Shown here: positions 36,524 to 46,085 of the stretch, piece by piece
How the letters are laid out: each line of letters begins with the position of its first letter
Position numbering within the stretch: the stretch's first letter is position 1
From: Halomonas maura
GTDB taxonomy: Bacteria > Pseudomonadota > Gammaproteobacteria > Pseudomonadales > Halomonadaceae
NCBI RefSeq assembly: GCF_030409305.1
Contig: NZ_JAUFPQ010000018.1
Coordinates: forward strand, 186,001-250,000
Length of the DNA: 64,000 nucleotides
Direction: 5' to 3'
Translations under genes and position numbers: made by a program
Notes under the pieces: model-generated
What the model saw: only the letters and a program-made list of their open reading frames with translations
What the model was told of the DNA's origin: nothing
Databases searched by the model: none

Positions 36524-36714
36524 GGGCGCTGTGCAAAAGAACCAGCGCGTTGAGCGCCGGGGACGAGCCGGCGCGAGGGTCCTTTGCCATGGGTGAGGCG
36601 GATTCCGCCGAACGGGCTGGCCATGGAAGGCCAGCACCGGCCCTGCAAGCGGCGCAGGACGCGAGAGCGCCAGCAGGGCAAAGGTAGCGCCCAGGGAAGG
36701 GTTCACAGCGCCCT
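36523..36714. mobile_element. MITE-like element inside the acetoin operon
   Basis: AGGGCGCTGTG at 36523-36533 is repeated inverted, with no mismatch, as CACAGCGCCCT at 36704-36714. The 192 bases are GC-rich, contain further inverted segments (GCCAGC/GCTGGC type) and no gene. The left end overlaps the acoB stop. I recall similar sequences as dispersed repeats in Halomonas genomes, but could not check. No target duplication is evident. Confidence 0.55.
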
Positions 36715-36791
36715 CGCGACGGCTTGGCGCCGGAACAGCTCACCGCTTTCGTCGAGTCGTGAAAGAAGCTCTTAAAGACAGGAGAAACCAT

Positions 36792-37028
36792 ATGATGACC
36801 GCGATTACCGTACCCGAGGACCTCTGGGAAGGCGACGGCGAAGGCGTGATCACCGCCTGGCTGGTCGACGACGGCAGCGAGGTCGCCCAGGGCGACCTGG
36901 TGGCCGAGGTCATGGTCGAGAAGGCCCAGTACGAGATCGAGGCCCCGGTCTCCGGGGTGCTGACCATCGCCAAGCAGGAAGACCAGGTGGTCGCCAAGGG
37001 CACCCCCATCGCCAGCCTGGAAGCCTGA
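36792..37028 (+). CDS. Stand-alone lipoyl carrier protein (E2 lipoyl domain)
   Basis: A 78-residue protein consisting of just one lipoyl domain. The lipoylated Lys is in VMVEKAQYEIEAP, and VPEDLWEGDGEGVI and GVLTIAKQEDQVV complete the fold. In AcoC and other E2 proteins this domain is fused to the acyltransferase; here it is a separate gene 11 bases upstream of it. GGAG at 36781-36784 supports ATG 36792 (ATG 36795 also possible). Confidence 0.85.
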   Translation: MMTAITVPEDLWEGDGEGVITAWLVDDGSEVAQGDLVAEVMVEKAQYEIEAPVSGVLTIAKQEDQVVAKGTPIASLEA

Positions 37029-37039
37029 GGAGGTCCCCC

Positions 37040-37810
37040 ATGCCACTCGACACCCAGAATGCCGCCGCCCCCGAGGGGGCGGCTCACTCGCCAGCGGGTG
37101 TAAGACGGGAGCCCCGCGAGACTGCGCTGCGCGGCATGCGCGGCATGATCGCCACCCGGATGCGCGAGAGCCTGCAGGCGTCGGCCCAGCTGACCCACCA
37201 TGCCGGCGCCGAACTCGGTGCCCTGCAGGCCCTGCGTCGCCATTGCCGGGCCGTCGGCCTGCCGGCGCCCTCGGTGCAGGACCTGCTGCTGCGCCTGGTG
37301 GTGCAGACGCTGGCCGAGTTCCCGGCGCTGAACGCGACCCTGGAGGACAACCGCATCACCGAGCACCTCGGGGTGCACCTGGGACTCGCCGTGCCGCTGC
37401 CCGACGACCTGCTGGTGGCACCGGCGCTGTTCGATGCCCAGGCCATCGCCCTGGGCGCGCTGCCCGAGGCGCGACGCGAGCTGGTCGCGCAGGCCCGCGC
37501 CGGCAGGCTCGGCGTGCGCGAGCTGACCGGCGCCACCTTCACCGTTTCCAACCTGGGGCGCTCCCGGGTGCACCACTTCACGCCCATCCTCAACCTGCCC
37601 CAGGTGGCCATCCTCGGCATCGGCGGCACCCAGTGGCGCGCTGTGCCGGACGACGAGGGCGGCGCGCGCCTCAGCGAGGTGATCGGGCTGTCGCTGACCT
37701 TCGACCACCGAGCGGTGAACGGCGCGCCGGCGGCGGCCTTTCTCGATAGACTGGGGGAGCGCATCGAGACCCTTGAGCCCGATGCCTTCGACCACGAACT
37801 GCGCCAGTGA
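37040..37810 (+). CDS. 2-oxoacid dehydrogenase E2 acyltransferase catalytic domain, without lipoyl domain
   Basis: A 256-residue catalytic E2 core. The active-site motif is FDHRAVNGAPAAAFL, and the entry RGMRGMIATRMRESLQASAQ is typical. FTVSNLGRSRVHHFTPILN is another conserved segment. It lacks the N-terminal lipoyl and most of the peripheral-subunit-binding part, which suggests a split E2. No E3 (dihydrolipoamide dehydrogenase) lies in the operon, so a shared E3 from elsewhere is needed. Confidence 0.85.
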   Translation: MPLDTQNAAAPEGAAHSPAGVRREPRETALRGMRGMIATRMRESLQASAQLTHHAGAELGALQALRRHCRAVGLPAPSVQDLLLRLVVQTLAEFPALNATLEDNRITEHLGVHLGLAVPLPDDLLVAPALFDAQAIALGALPEARRELVAQARAGRLGVRELTGATFTVSNLGRSRVHHFTPILNLPQVAILGIGGTQWRAVPDDEGGARLSEVIGLSLTFDHRAVNGAPAAAFLDRLGERIETLEPDAFDHELRQ

Positions 37811-37822
37811 CCGGGAGCGACC

Positions 37823-38554
37823 ATGGCAGGCCTACTCGACGTTTCCAGCATGACCCTGCAGCATCCCACGGTGGAGGAGGGGCTCATGGCCGAGGAGGCC
37901 CTGCTCGACATGATCTGCCAGGGCGAGGGCGAGATCGGCTGGCTGGCCTGGTCGCCCAGCGACCGCGCCCTGGTGATGCCCCGCCGCCACGAGCGGCTGG
38001 CGGGCTTCCCCGACGCCCGCGCCCGGCTCGAAGAGGGGGGCTGGCCGATCCAGTTCCGCTCCACCGGGGGCACCCCGGTGCCCCAGAGCCCGGCGGTGGT
38101 CAACCTGGCGCTGGCCGTGCGTTGCCGGGTCGGCGGTTCGGCGGCGCACCTGGAATGGGGCTATCACCGCCTCGGAGCCCCCTGGTGTGACTGGCTCGCC
38201 GACCTCGGCGTGACCTCGGCCGACCTGGGCCCGGCGCCCGGTGCCTATTGCGACGGGCGCTTCAACGTGCGCGTCACAGGCCGCAAGCTGGTCGGCACCG
38301 CCCAGCGCTGGCGGCGGGTGCGCGGGTGTCGTGACATGGCACTGCTGGTCCATGGCGCCATGCAGGTCGACGACACCCCCGCGGCGCTGGTCGCCGTGGT
38401 CAACGCCTTCCAGGTCGCCATCGACGATCCCCAGCGCTTCCAGGGAGCGAGCCATATCGCCCTGCGCGACGTCCTGCCCGACCTGGACCTCGAGACCGCG
38501 ATTCCCGGGCTGCTGAAGCGACTGGTGGCGGAGGAAGACATCGCGCCGGCATGA
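37823..38554 (+). CDS. Lipoate-protein ligase A-like protein
   Basis: A 243-residue BPL/LPL-fold protein. RRHERLAGFPDARARL, IQFRSTGGTPVPQSPAVVNL and FNVRVTGRKLVGTAQRWRR follow the LplA/LipM family pattern; the last holds the likely catalytic Lys. It is 12 bases after the acyltransferase gene and last in the operon. It is likely dedicated to lipoylating the small carrier at 36792 (inference). Confidence 0.8.
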   Translation: MAGLLDVSSMTLQHPTVEEGLMAEEALLDMICQGEGEIGWLAWSPSDRALVMPRRHERLAGFPDARARLEEGGWPIQFRSTGGTPVPQSPAVVNLALAVRCRVGGSAAHLEWGYHRLGAPWCDWLADLGVTSADLGPAPGAYCDGRFNVRVTGRKLVGTAQRWRRVRGCRDMALLVHGAMQVDDTPAALVAVVNAFQVAIDDPQRFQGASHIALRDVLPDLDLETAIPGLLKRLVAEEDIAPA

Positions 38555-38830
38555 GACGCTGGCGTGCACGACTCGGGCACGCCTGGTTCACGCCGGGCGA
38601 CCCCTTCCACATCGCCTGATGGCGGCATGGGGCCACGAGGCGGGGTGACGCGCCGTGGTCGACAAGGATGGTGTGGCCGGACTTCCCGGCAGCGTCGTGC
38701 TGTGGGCCAACCATGAAAGTGGCCGTCGCGAGCCGGCGAGACTCCCGGCGATGGGCACCCTTTGATTGAAGCGTCAGGCATGGGCAAGGGCGGGCTACGC
38801 TGATGGGAAGCATGCTTCGAGGGGGACGAG

Positions 38831-39583
38831 ATGGCCAAGCGGGACACCCTGCCGAGCCTGCAAGGGCTAAGTCGACGCCAGATGCTGCGTTGCGCCGGCG
38901 TGGCCGCCGCCGCGTCACTCTGGGGCCGGACGGGCGGTGTCGCGGCGTCAGTCGGCGATACCGGTGGGGCGGCATCCTTATGCGTCGCCAGGCCACGCCA
39001 GACCGAGGGCCCCTACTTCGTGGATGCCCGGCTCGAGCGCAGCGACCTTCGCTCGGACCCCACCGATGGGACGCGCAAGCCGGGCGTGCCGGTGGCGCTG
39101 GCGTTTCATGTCTCCCGGTTCGACGATGACGCCTGCACACCGCTGGCCGGTGCCGTGGTCGATCTCTGGCAGTGCGATGCCCTGGGCGTCTATTCGGGCG
39201 TGCAGGACCTGGCGGGACGCTTCGATACCCGTGAACAGCGCTTCCTGCGCGGCTATCAGGTGACGGATAGCCGTGGCATGGCCCGGTTCACCACCCTCTA
39301 CCCCGGCTGGTATTCGGGGCGAGCCGTGCATATCCACTTCAAGATTCGCACCGCCCCCGAGGCCGACTCTGGTGTGGAATTCACCTCGCAGCTGTACTTC
39401 GACGACGCCCTGACCGACCGGGTGCACCAACGGGCCCCGTATGCCGAAAGGGGGTCGCGCAATGTGCGCAATGACGCGGATGGGATCTACCGGCGCAGTG
39501 GCGGAGACGAGCTGGTGCTGGCTCTGACCGAAAGCGGGGCGGGCTACGCGGGGGCCTTCCGCATCGCCCTGGAGATGCGTTGA
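38831..39583 (+). CDS. Tat-exported intradiol dioxygenase
   Basis: A 250-residue protein with a twin-arginine signal (SRRQMLRCAGVAAAAS). The intradiol dioxygenase fold follows (RQTEGPYFVDARLERSDLR, GAVVDLWQCDALGVYSG, YPGWYSGRAVHIHFKI). The two Tyr and two His of the iron site are visible. Intracellular ring-cleavage enzymes lack signals; exported members have been linked to extracytoplasmic aromatic compounds. No pathway neighbours suggest its substrate. The 276 bases before it contain nothing recognisable. Confidence 0.85.
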   Translation: MAKRDTLPSLQGLSRRQMLRCAGVAAAASLWGRTGGVAASVGDTGGAASLCVARPRQTEGPYFVDARLERSDLRSDPTDGTRKPGVPVALAFHVSRFDDDACTPLAGAVVDLWQCDALGVYSGVQDLAGRFDTREQRFLRGYQVTDSRGMARFTTLYPGWYSGRAVHIHFKIRTAPEADSGVEFTSQLYFDDALTDRVHQRAPYAERGSRNVRNDADGIYRRSGGDELVLALTESGAGYAGAFRIALEMR

Positions 39584-39655
39584 ATGCGCAGGCGGTCGGC
39601 GGGGATGTCATTGGGGCCGCCTGGGCACGTGAGCCGCGCCCGGGCCATGGCGCCA

Positions 39656-40063
39656 TTATGCGTCGGGCGGGCCCTTGAGCTCGAGGGTGTTGCCCTCGGG
39701 GTCCTGGAGGTAGAGCGAGACGCCCGTGCCGTCGGCCCCATGGCGCGGCTTCGTCTCGCCGACCTCGACGCCGTGGGCGGCCAGGTGGCGGCGGATCGCC
39801 GCCTCGTCGAAGCGGGCGAGGCGCAGGCAGAAATGATCCAGGTTATGGCCGTCCCGGCCGGGTGGCGGTCCGCCGCGACGGCCCAGGGGGCCCTCCACGG
39901 GGACCAGGTCGATCAGGGCGTCGCCCGCCCGCAGCTGGATCAGGCCGAGCTCGTCCTGGCGCTTTTCCAGGGTGCAGCCCAGCACCTCGCAGTAGAAGGC
40001 GAGCATGCGGCGCTCGTCGCGGACGCGCAGCACCAGGTGGTCGATCCCGCGGATGGGCAGCAT
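39656..40063 (-). CDS. VOC/glyoxalase-family protein
   Basis: A 135-residue protein with the two beta-alpha-beta-beta units of the vicinal oxygen chelate fold: GIDHLVLRVRDERRMLAFYCEVLGC, and NLDHFCLR...LYLQDPEGNTLEL. Metal ligands are the His in each unit and the Glu of NTLEL. The substrate is unknown. ATG 40063 is used; GTG 40066 is adjacent. Confidence 0.8.
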   Translation of the reverse strand: MLPIRGIDHLVLRVRDERRMLAFYCEVLGCTLEKRQDELGLIQLRAGDALIDLVPVEGPLGRRGGPPPGRDGHNLDHFCLRLARFDEAAIRRHLAAHGVEVGETKPRHGADGTGVSLYLQDPEGNTLELKGPPDA

Positions 40064-40301
40064 CACGAGAACTCGCCGGGCTCCGGTTGGTCGTCAAGGA
40101 GACTATGGCGCAGGCCGATGCATTCCTCCAGGGGGCGTCAGCGCGGGTCCCGGCCTGACCCACCCAGCACAGCGTGCGGGTGTTACGCATGTGGCAGGAT
40201 CCGGCCGATTCCGGCGCCAACATCGAGTTTGGACGCCGCCGCTGCCGCCTCCTGAGCAGCGGTGTCGGCATCCCGCCAGGTCAACAGGGGGCGTGGCCGA
40301 C

Positions 40302-40529
40302 CTAGTCCCGTCGTCGGTTGCGTCTTGCCAGCCAGTGGCCTACGCAGGCCAGCAGCAGCACCAGGCCCAGGAACAGCGAGAGCCAACCGAGCGGAATCAG
40401 CACGAAGGGCTCGTGGAGTACGCCCCGCGCGTCGACGTGCGTCTCGAAGAGGCGGTAGACGACGCCGCTTAGCGCGGCGGTCGTGAGGAAGAAGACGGAG
40501 AGAAACCCCGTGGTCCCGTAGATGGTCAT
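40302..40529 (-). CDS. Small membrane protein, DUF3955-like
   Basis: A 75-residue protein with two membrane helices (FLSVFFLTTAALSGVVY and LGWLSLFLGLVLLLACVGHWL) separated by an ETHVDARGVLHEPFVLIP loop. That loop resembles DUF3955. ATG 40529 has AGGGG upstream; ATG 40541 is an alternative. Function unknown. Confidence 0.6.
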   Translation of the reverse strand: MTIYGTTGFLSVFFLTTAALSGVVYRLFETHVDARGVLHEPFVLIPLGWLSLFLGLVLLLACVGHWLARRNRRRD

Positions 40530-40835
40530 CCTGGATGGCATCCCCTGGCGCATTGGTGCGGCCGTGGGCCCCGCACGACGAGGCGACCGGCCCCGTCGTC
40601 GCTGCATTCGCGGTAGTAGACCGTGCTCGGGCGCTGCGGTTCGACCGAGGACCGCTTGGGGGAGGGAGCGGCGCCGCCGAGCGGACCTGTCCGCCGGAAG
40701 GGCGCGGGCGTGACACTCCTCACCGCCGCGCCGTGCGCGGCAGACGCTTGCCCGCCTTCGTACATTGCGCAAGATCGGTCAGGAGAGCGTGGCCTCCCTG
40801 GGGCATAGTGGCGGGGAATCGAGGGAGGAAGACGC

Positions 40836-41702
40836 ATGAAGGGGAACACGGCGGCGGTCTATGCGGAGCGCTTCGACCGGGTATTCGCCCATATCGACGA
40901 GCATCTGTCCGAGGAGCTCTCGGTGGAGCGCCTGAGCAGGGTCGCCCATTTCTCGAAGTACCACTTCCATCGCCAGTTCTCGCAGTTCGCGGGCATCAGC
41001 GTGGCGCGCTACATCCAGTTGATGCGGTTGCGGCGGGCGTCCTATCGGCTGGCCTTCGAGAGCGAGACGTCGATCCTGGACATCGCGCTGGAAGCGGGGT
41101 TCGAGAATCCCGAGTCGTTCTCCCGGGCCTTCAAGAAGGCCTTCGGCCAGACTCCCTCTCGATTCCGCCGGGCCGCGGACTGGCGGCCCTGGACCGAGAC
41201 CTATCGACTACCCAGAAGAGAACGGAGACATCACATGGACGTCACCGTCATCGACTTTCCGGATACCCGAGTGGCGGTGCTGGAACACCGCGGCGACCCT
41301 GCACTGATCAACGCCTCGGCGCAGCGGTTCATCGAGTGGCGCAAGTCCACGGGATTCTCGCCCATCGCCTACGCGGAAAACCTCGGTATCGCCTACGACG
41401 ACCCCGCGACCACGCCGGCGGAGCGATTCCGCTTCGACCTCTGCGGCTCGGTCACGACCCCGGTGCCGGACAACGACCATGGTGTGGTCAACAAGGTCAT
41501 CCCGGGGGGCCGCTGTGCCATGGTGCGCCACCACGGCTCCCATGACCGCATCGCCGATGCCGCCTACTACCTGTACCGGGAATGGCTGCCGGAGAGCGGC
41601 GAGGAATTGCGCGACTTCCCGCTGTTCTTCCATTACCGGAACCTGATGCCGGAGACGCCGGAGCACGAGCTGGTGACGGACGTCTGCCTGCCGCTGGTGT
41701 AG
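40836..41702 (+). CDS. AraC-family regulator with GyrI-like ligand domain
   Basis: A 288-residue protein. The N-terminal AraC HTH pair spans about residues 12-110 (VAHFSKYHFHRQFSQFAGIS, ILDIALEAGFENPESFSRAFKKAFGQTP). The C-terminal GyrI/SbmC-like domain spans about 130-288 (DVTVIDFPDTRVAVLEHRG). Rob and related multidrug regulators share this order; the C-terminal domain binds small hydrophobic ligands. Its target is not evident. Confidence 0.87.
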   Translation: MKGNTAAVYAERFDRVFAHIDEHLSEELSVERLSRVAHFSKYHFHRQFSQFAGISVARYIQLMRLRRASYRLAFESETSILDIALEAGFENPESFSRAFKKAFGQTPSRFRRAADWRPWTETYRLPRRERRHHMDVTVIDFPDTRVAVLEHRGDPALINASAQRFIEWRKSTGFSPIAYAENLGIAYDDPATTPAERFRFDLCGSVTTPVPDNDHGVVNKVIPGGRCAMVRHHGSHDRIADAAYYLYREWLPESGEELRDFPLFFHYRNLMPETPEHELVTDVCLPLV

Positions 41703-41841
41703 CCGACGTCACAATGCCGCTTCCGATCGCTTGCTGGGGGCGGTGATACCAGGGCAGCAGGGCGATCCGGCGTCGGCGCCTTGCCGTCGTCAGGGAGGCT
41801 GGCGTTGGCAGAACGGTGCCGTCTCTGCCACGTTGCTGGGT

Positions 41842-42867
41842 ATGAAGACGAGGCAGCCTGCCCAGCACGTCAGCCTGGTGGCGACCCGGGAGGTGATCAT
41901 CGGCACCCTCACGGGATTGCATGATGTCTTCACTTGCTTCGGTGCCCTGGGCTGGTTCGACGAGGCGCTATCCCGGCATCCGCCGTTCACCGTGGACATC
42001 GTTGCCACGGGCGAGGGGCCGCTGACGCTGGATGCCGGCCTGTCCCTGCTGCAGACGCGCTCCGTCGAGGAGGTTTCCCACACCGACCTGGTCATCGTGC
42101 CATCCTTCATGGTGGTGGACGGCGAATGGCAGACCGGCCGCTATCCCGAGCTGGTGGACTGGCTCCTGGCCATGCACGCCGGGGGCGCCACACTGTGTTC
42201 GGCGTGCTCGGGGACCCTGCTGCTGGCCGAGACGGGCCTGCTCGACGGGCGCGAGGCCACCATGCACTGGGCCTATGCCGACACCTTCCGTCGCCACTTC
42301 CCGCAGGTCACCCTTGCCCTGGAGAAGACGCTGATCATCGAGGGCGAGCACCAGGAGCTGGTGATGTCCGGGGCGGCCTCGTCCTGGCAGGATCTCGCGC
42401 TCTACCTGGTGGCCCGGCAACTGGGCTCGGCCGTGGCCCAGGCCATGGCCAAGTTCTACGCCTTCGACCTGCATAGCGACGGCATGGCGGCCTATCGCGT
42501 CTTCTCGCCCCGCTTCGATCACGGCGATGCGGCGGTCGAGCGCGCCCAGCGATGGATCGCCCATCACCTGGACTGCCACTCACCGGTGGAGCGGATGGCC
42601 GCGGGCAGCGGTGCCTCGGAGCGCAGCTTCCAGCGGCGCTTCCTGAAGGCCACCGGCTACTCGCCGATCCAGTACGTGCAGGCGCTGCGGCTCGAGGAGG
42701 CGAAGCGCCTGCTGGAGCGCACCTCCCGGCCCATCGACGCGATCGCCTGGGCCGTGGGCTACGAGGATCCGGCCTTCTTCCGGCGACTGTTCAAGCGGCA
42801 GACGGGGATCACGCCCGGGGGCCATCGGCGCAAGTTCCATGTGCCGGGCGCCACCTGCCCGCCGTAG
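41842..42867 (+). CDS. GlxA-like regulator: DJ-1/PfpI domain plus AraC HTH
   Basis: A 341-residue protein. Residues about 10-185 form a DJ-1/PfpI class I amidotransferase-like domain (LCSACSGTLLLAETGLLDG with the nucleophile-elbow Cys). The C-terminal AraC HTH follows (GASERSFQRRFLKATGYSPIQ, IDAIAWAVGYEDPAFFRRLFK). ATG 41842 fits the family start. It converges with the oxidase at 42977. Confidence 0.85.
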   Translation: MKTRQPAQHVSLVATREVIIGTLTGLHDVFTCFGALGWFDEALSRHPPFTVDIVATGEGPLTLDAGLSLLQTRSVEEVSHTDLVIVPSFMVVDGEWQTGRYPELVDWLLAMHAGGATLCSACSGTLLLAETGLLDGREATMHWAYADTFRRHFPQVTLALEKTLIIEGEHQELVMSGAASSWQDLALYLVARQLGSAVAQAMAKFYAFDLHSDGMAAYRVFSPRFDHGDAAVERAQRWIAHHLDCHSPVERMAAGSGASERSFQRRFLKATGYSPIQYVQALRLEEAKRLLERTSRPIDAIAWAVGYEDPAFFRRLFKRQTGITPGGHRRKFHVPGATCPP

Positions 42868-42976
42868 GCGGGCGCAACACGGCCGGCCGGGCCACCGAGG
42901 GGGTCGGCAGCCGCCGCTCCCCGGTGGTCGGTCCGCACGCCGGCGTTGTCACGGCGTGCGCTGTCGTGCCCGCCCA

Positions 42977-44353
42977 TCAGCTGGCGGGCGCGATGTTCTG
43001 GTTCACCCGGAAGAGGTTCTCCGGGTCGTACTGGGCCTTGATGCGCTGCAGGCGTGGCAGGTTGTCGCCATAGGTTCCCCGAATGCGCTCCTGGCCCTCC
43101 TCCATCATGAAGTTCACGTAGGCGCCCCCCGCCGAGTGGCCATGCAGGGCCTCCCAGTAGTCACGCGCCCAGCGCTGCATGCGCGCGTGGTTGGCCGGGT
43201 CGGGATCGATGCCGGCGATGACCATCGACCAGGTGGCATCGCGGAACCGCCAGGCGGTGGCCTGTTCCTCGACGCGGTGCACGGCGCCGTCGATGGGATA
43301 GAGGTGCATCGTCGACAGGCTGGTGGGTACCTCGGCAAAGCGCCGGTGCTCGGCGATGGCCGCGTCGGAGAGCGCGCGGACGACATCGCCCTTCCAGTAC
43401 CACTGCAGGCCCTCGGGGTAGAGGGCATCGAACATGCTCTGCAGGGCGGGGTAGGGCATGGGGCCGATGCCCTCGAACAGCGGCTCGGCCACCTCGCGAG
43501 CCGGCTGCAGCGCCGCCTCGGCGTCCGCCTCGGGCCCCGTGAAGCACCATTGCAGCCCGCACACCTTGCGGCCATGCAGTGCCGGCGGGAAGGGCGGTGC
43601 CGAGGGCACCTCGGCGGTGAGGTAGAAGGCATAGACCTCCTCCGGCGCCTGGGGCAGCCAGTCGCGATACCAGCGCAGCGTGGTCTCGAGGGCCTCGATC
43701 GGCCAGAACAGTGGCCCGGCGATGACCGTGTCCACCGGGTGCAGACGGAACTCGAACGAGGTCACCACACCGAAGTTGCCGCCCCCGCCGCGCAATGCCC
43801 AGAACAGGTCGGGATGCGCGTCCTCGCTGGCATGCACCAGCCGGCCATCGGCGAGGACCACGTCGGCGCCCAGCAGGTTGTCGATGGCGAGGCCGTGGCG
43901 ACGGGTCAGGTAGCCATGGCCGCCACCGAGGGTCAGGCCGGGCACGCCGGTATTGGAGTGGATGCCGCTGACGGCCGCCAGGCCGAAGGCATGGGTGGCA
44001 TGGTCGACGTCGCCCCAGCGACAGCCGGGCTCGACGCGAACCGTCCTGGCGTCGGGATCCACGCGCAGCCCCTTCATCGACGAGAGATCGATGACCAGGC
44101 CGTCGTCGACCGAGGCCAGGCCGGGACCATTGTGCCCGCCGCCGCGAATGGCGATCGGCAGCTCCTGTTCTCGTCCGAACCTGACCGCGGCCATCACGTC
44201 CGCCACGTCGACGCACCGGGCGATCAGGCGTGGGCGCTTGTCGATCATCGCGTTGAAGAGCGTTCTCGCCTCCTCGTAGTCGGCATCGGTCGGTTGGATC
44301 ACGCGACCACGCAAGGCGTCTTGCAGGGTTTCGATAACGGCTGTCGCCAACAT
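42977..44353 (-). CDS. Berberine-bridge-type FAD-linked oxidase
   Basis: A 458-residue PCMH-type flavoprotein. RGGGHNGPGLASVDDG holds the His for covalent FAD attachment. The second (Cys) site of bicovalent members is missing: the sequence reads VPGLTLGGGHGYL. The C-terminal BBE motif (GGAYVNFMMEEGQERIRGTYGDNLPRL...YDPENLFRVNQN) is intact. The substrate is unknown; sugars or aromatic alcohols are usual. Confidence 0.88.
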   Translation of the reverse strand: MLATAVIETLQDALRGRVIQPTDADYEEARTLFNAMIDKRPRLIARCVDVADVMAAVRFGREQELPIAIRGGGHNGPGLASVDDGLVIDLSSMKGLRVDPDARTVRVEPGCRWGDVDHATHAFGLAAVSGIHSNTGVPGLTLGGGHGYLTRRHGLAIDNLLGADVVLADGRLVHASEDAHPDLFWALRGGGGNFGVVTSFEFRLHPVDTVIAGPLFWPIEALETTLRWYRDWLPQAPEEVYAFYLTAEVPSAPPFPPALHGRKVCGLQWCFTGPEADAEAALQPAREVAEPLFEGIGPMPYPALQSMFDALYPEGLQWYWKGDVVRALSDAAIAEHRRFAEVPTSLSTMHLYPIDGAVHRVEEQATAWRFRDATWSMVIAGIDPDPANHARMQRWARDYWEALHGHSAGGAYVNFMMEEGQERIRGTYGDNLPRLQRIKAQYDPENLFRVNQNIAPAS

Positions 44354-44602
44354 GGGTTCTGCCCCCCTGATGGATGTGCTGTCGGATGCCAGACCGACCT
44401 GGCATCCCGCGTCCGGGATGGCCCTCGCCTGGGGCCTGTCCCCATGGGGCCAGCATCGCGCTTACCGTGCCGGAAGGTGAGAGGCAGACAGGGCAGATCC
44501 GGTTCATATCGGCCACTTTGGCGCGATCGGGACGGGCATTGCGCCGTCCCGGGGGGCACCGGGACGAACGCCATTGGGCAAGGCAGGGCAGGCGGGCAGG
44601 GA

Positions 44603-44625
44603 CAGGCCGCGCCGGGCGCGGCCTG
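44603..44625 (-). terminator. Hairpin downstream of the glycerophosphodiesterase gene
   Basis: CAGGCCGCGC and GCGCGGCCTG form a perfect 10-bp stem with a three-base loop, 11 bases beyond the stop at 44636. No T-run follows. The rest of the 44354-44635 gap shows nothing else recognisable. Confidence 0.65.
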
Positions 44626-44635
44626 GGGAGAGGGC

Positions 44636-45937
44636 TCAGGCCTCGGGGGCCATGCAGTTGTCGTAGAAGGTGACGGTGGCGGGCCAGTCGGAGAACAGGG
44701 CACGGACTCCCACGTCCCGGGCCAGCACGTCCAGGGTCAGCAGCTTGTCGCCGTTGCCGTCGATGACCGCATCGGTGGTCTGGTGGTACCACTCGCCGTC
44801 CCGGCTCAGCGGGCCGGAGCGCTCGAAGCTCCAGGCGATCAGGTCCAGCCCGGCATCGCTGGCGCGCTCGGCGTAGACCGAGGGCACGATGCGGCTCTCG
44901 CCGTCGTCGGCCCCGGGGTTGGCCGCCAGCAGCATCCACATGGGCGGCGCCAGGATCTTCACGCCCTGCTCGGCGAGTTCTTCCATGCTCGGCGTCCAGC
45001 TGGCCGGGTCGCGGTGATCGAAGTCCTCGAGGTCGTAGCGGTCGTCCAGGTAGACGGCCTGGTCGCCGAAGGTCGGCTCATGTTCGATCCAGTAGCGCAC
45101 GTCCTCCAGGTTGAACGACTGCGGGAAGACCTCGCTTGCCGGCACGCCGGCGTCTTCATACTCGTCGATCATCTTCTGGGCGTAGTCGGCCTGGCTCATG
45201 CCCTCGAAGGGCATGGCGACGCTCGGGGCCTTGAGCTCCGGCGCCATCCGCACGCCCAGCGCCGTGAACAGCTCGATGCTCTCGGCGTGGGTCATCAGGG
45301 TGCCGCGATCGGCGTAGAGGTCGGTGCGCCAGCCGGGCGTGCCGTCGAGGTAGGCCGCGACACTGCGCGCCTCGGTGTCGGCGCCATCCATCTTGCCCTG
45401 CAGGGTCTTGAACTCGGCCAGGCTGATGTCGCTGGTGCAGCACTGGACCTCGGCCGCGTTGGTCAGCTCGCCGCTGTCCGGGTCGAAGGCCGGCGGCACG
45501 CTGCACTTCCGGGCCAGGTCGGTCTCGAGGATGTTGGTGGTGGCATGGAGGTCGCACTGGGAGTGCCGACAGACGAGTTCCTGGTCGGCGGTGAAGGTCA
45601 CGTCGCACTCGATGGCTCCGGCCCCCATCTGGGCCGCGGTGAGGTAGGACTCGCGGGTGTGCTCGGGAAACTGCAGGGGGGCCCCGCGATGGCCGATGGT
45701 GAAGTCGCTGCGGCGCCAGGGCCGGTCGCCGGCGGCGCAGCGCAGCAGGTCCGCCTTGAGCTCACGTTCCCGCGGGCTGTCCTCGTCCATGGCCTGCACC
45801 AGGGCCAGGGGGCGGGGGCCGAGGGTGACGCGGCCGGCCGCGGCCGCGACGGCATCGTTCGGCGCCGCCGACACTGGGGCCGAGGCCAGCAGCCACGGCA
45901 GCCAGCAGAGAGTGAGCGTCAGGGTCATCCGTTTCAT
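44636..45937 (-). CDS. Exported glycerophosphodiester phosphodiesterase
   Basis: A 433-residue protein with a signal peptide ([17 protein letters not shown]). The GDPD TIM barrel follows: [18 protein letters not shown] and [19 protein letters not shown] provide the His-Arg, Glu and Glu-Asp metal ligands. It cleaves deacylated phospholipids into alcohol and glycerol-3-phosphate, here in the periplasm. It is longer than GlpQ (about 358), with insertions around the extra Cys pair (CCTSD). Confidence 0.88.
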   Translation of the reverse strand: MKRMTLTLTLCWLPWLLASAPVSAAPNDAVAAAAGRVTLGPRPLALVQAMDEDSPRERELKADLLRCAAGDRPWRRSDFTIGHRGAPLQFPEHTRESYLTAAQMGAGAIECDVTFTADQELVCRHSQCDLHATTNILETDLARKCSVPPAFDPDSGELTNAAEVQCCTSDISLAEFKTLQGKMDGADTEARSVAAYLDGTPGWRTDLYADRGTLMTHAESIELFTALGVRMAPELKAPSVAMPFEGMSQADYAQKMIDEYEDAGVPASEVFPQSFNLEDVRYWIEHEPTFGDQAVYLDDRYDLEDFDHRDPASWTPSMEELAEQGVKILAPPMWMLLAANPGADDGESRIVPSVYAERASDAGLDLIAWSFERSGPLSRDGEWYHQTTDAVIDGNGDKLLTLDVLARDVGVRALFSDWPATVTFYDNCMAPEA

Positions 45938-46085
45938 CGTGGGCCTCGCTATCCTTGGTGGTGGTTCCCGGGTGGGGCGACCCCAGCCTGCCGCCGGACT
46001 GTTACAGGGGCGTGTGTGCCCGGCGACGGGCGGGCATCGGCCTCCTGCTAGTATGGGCGAAATCCATTGGCTGCCACCTGCGTGG

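Noticed and set aside
38555..38830. A small gene in the gap before the intradiol dioxygenase
   Set aside because: The open frames there lack ribosome sites and family-like sequence on either strand.
42839..46051. A very long plus-strand open frame of about 1070 codons
   Set aside because: It is antisense to the berberine-type oxidase and the glycerophosphodiesterase, both with clear motifs. Its own translation is low-complexity (Gly, His, Gln and Val rich), as expected for the antisense of GC-rich genes.
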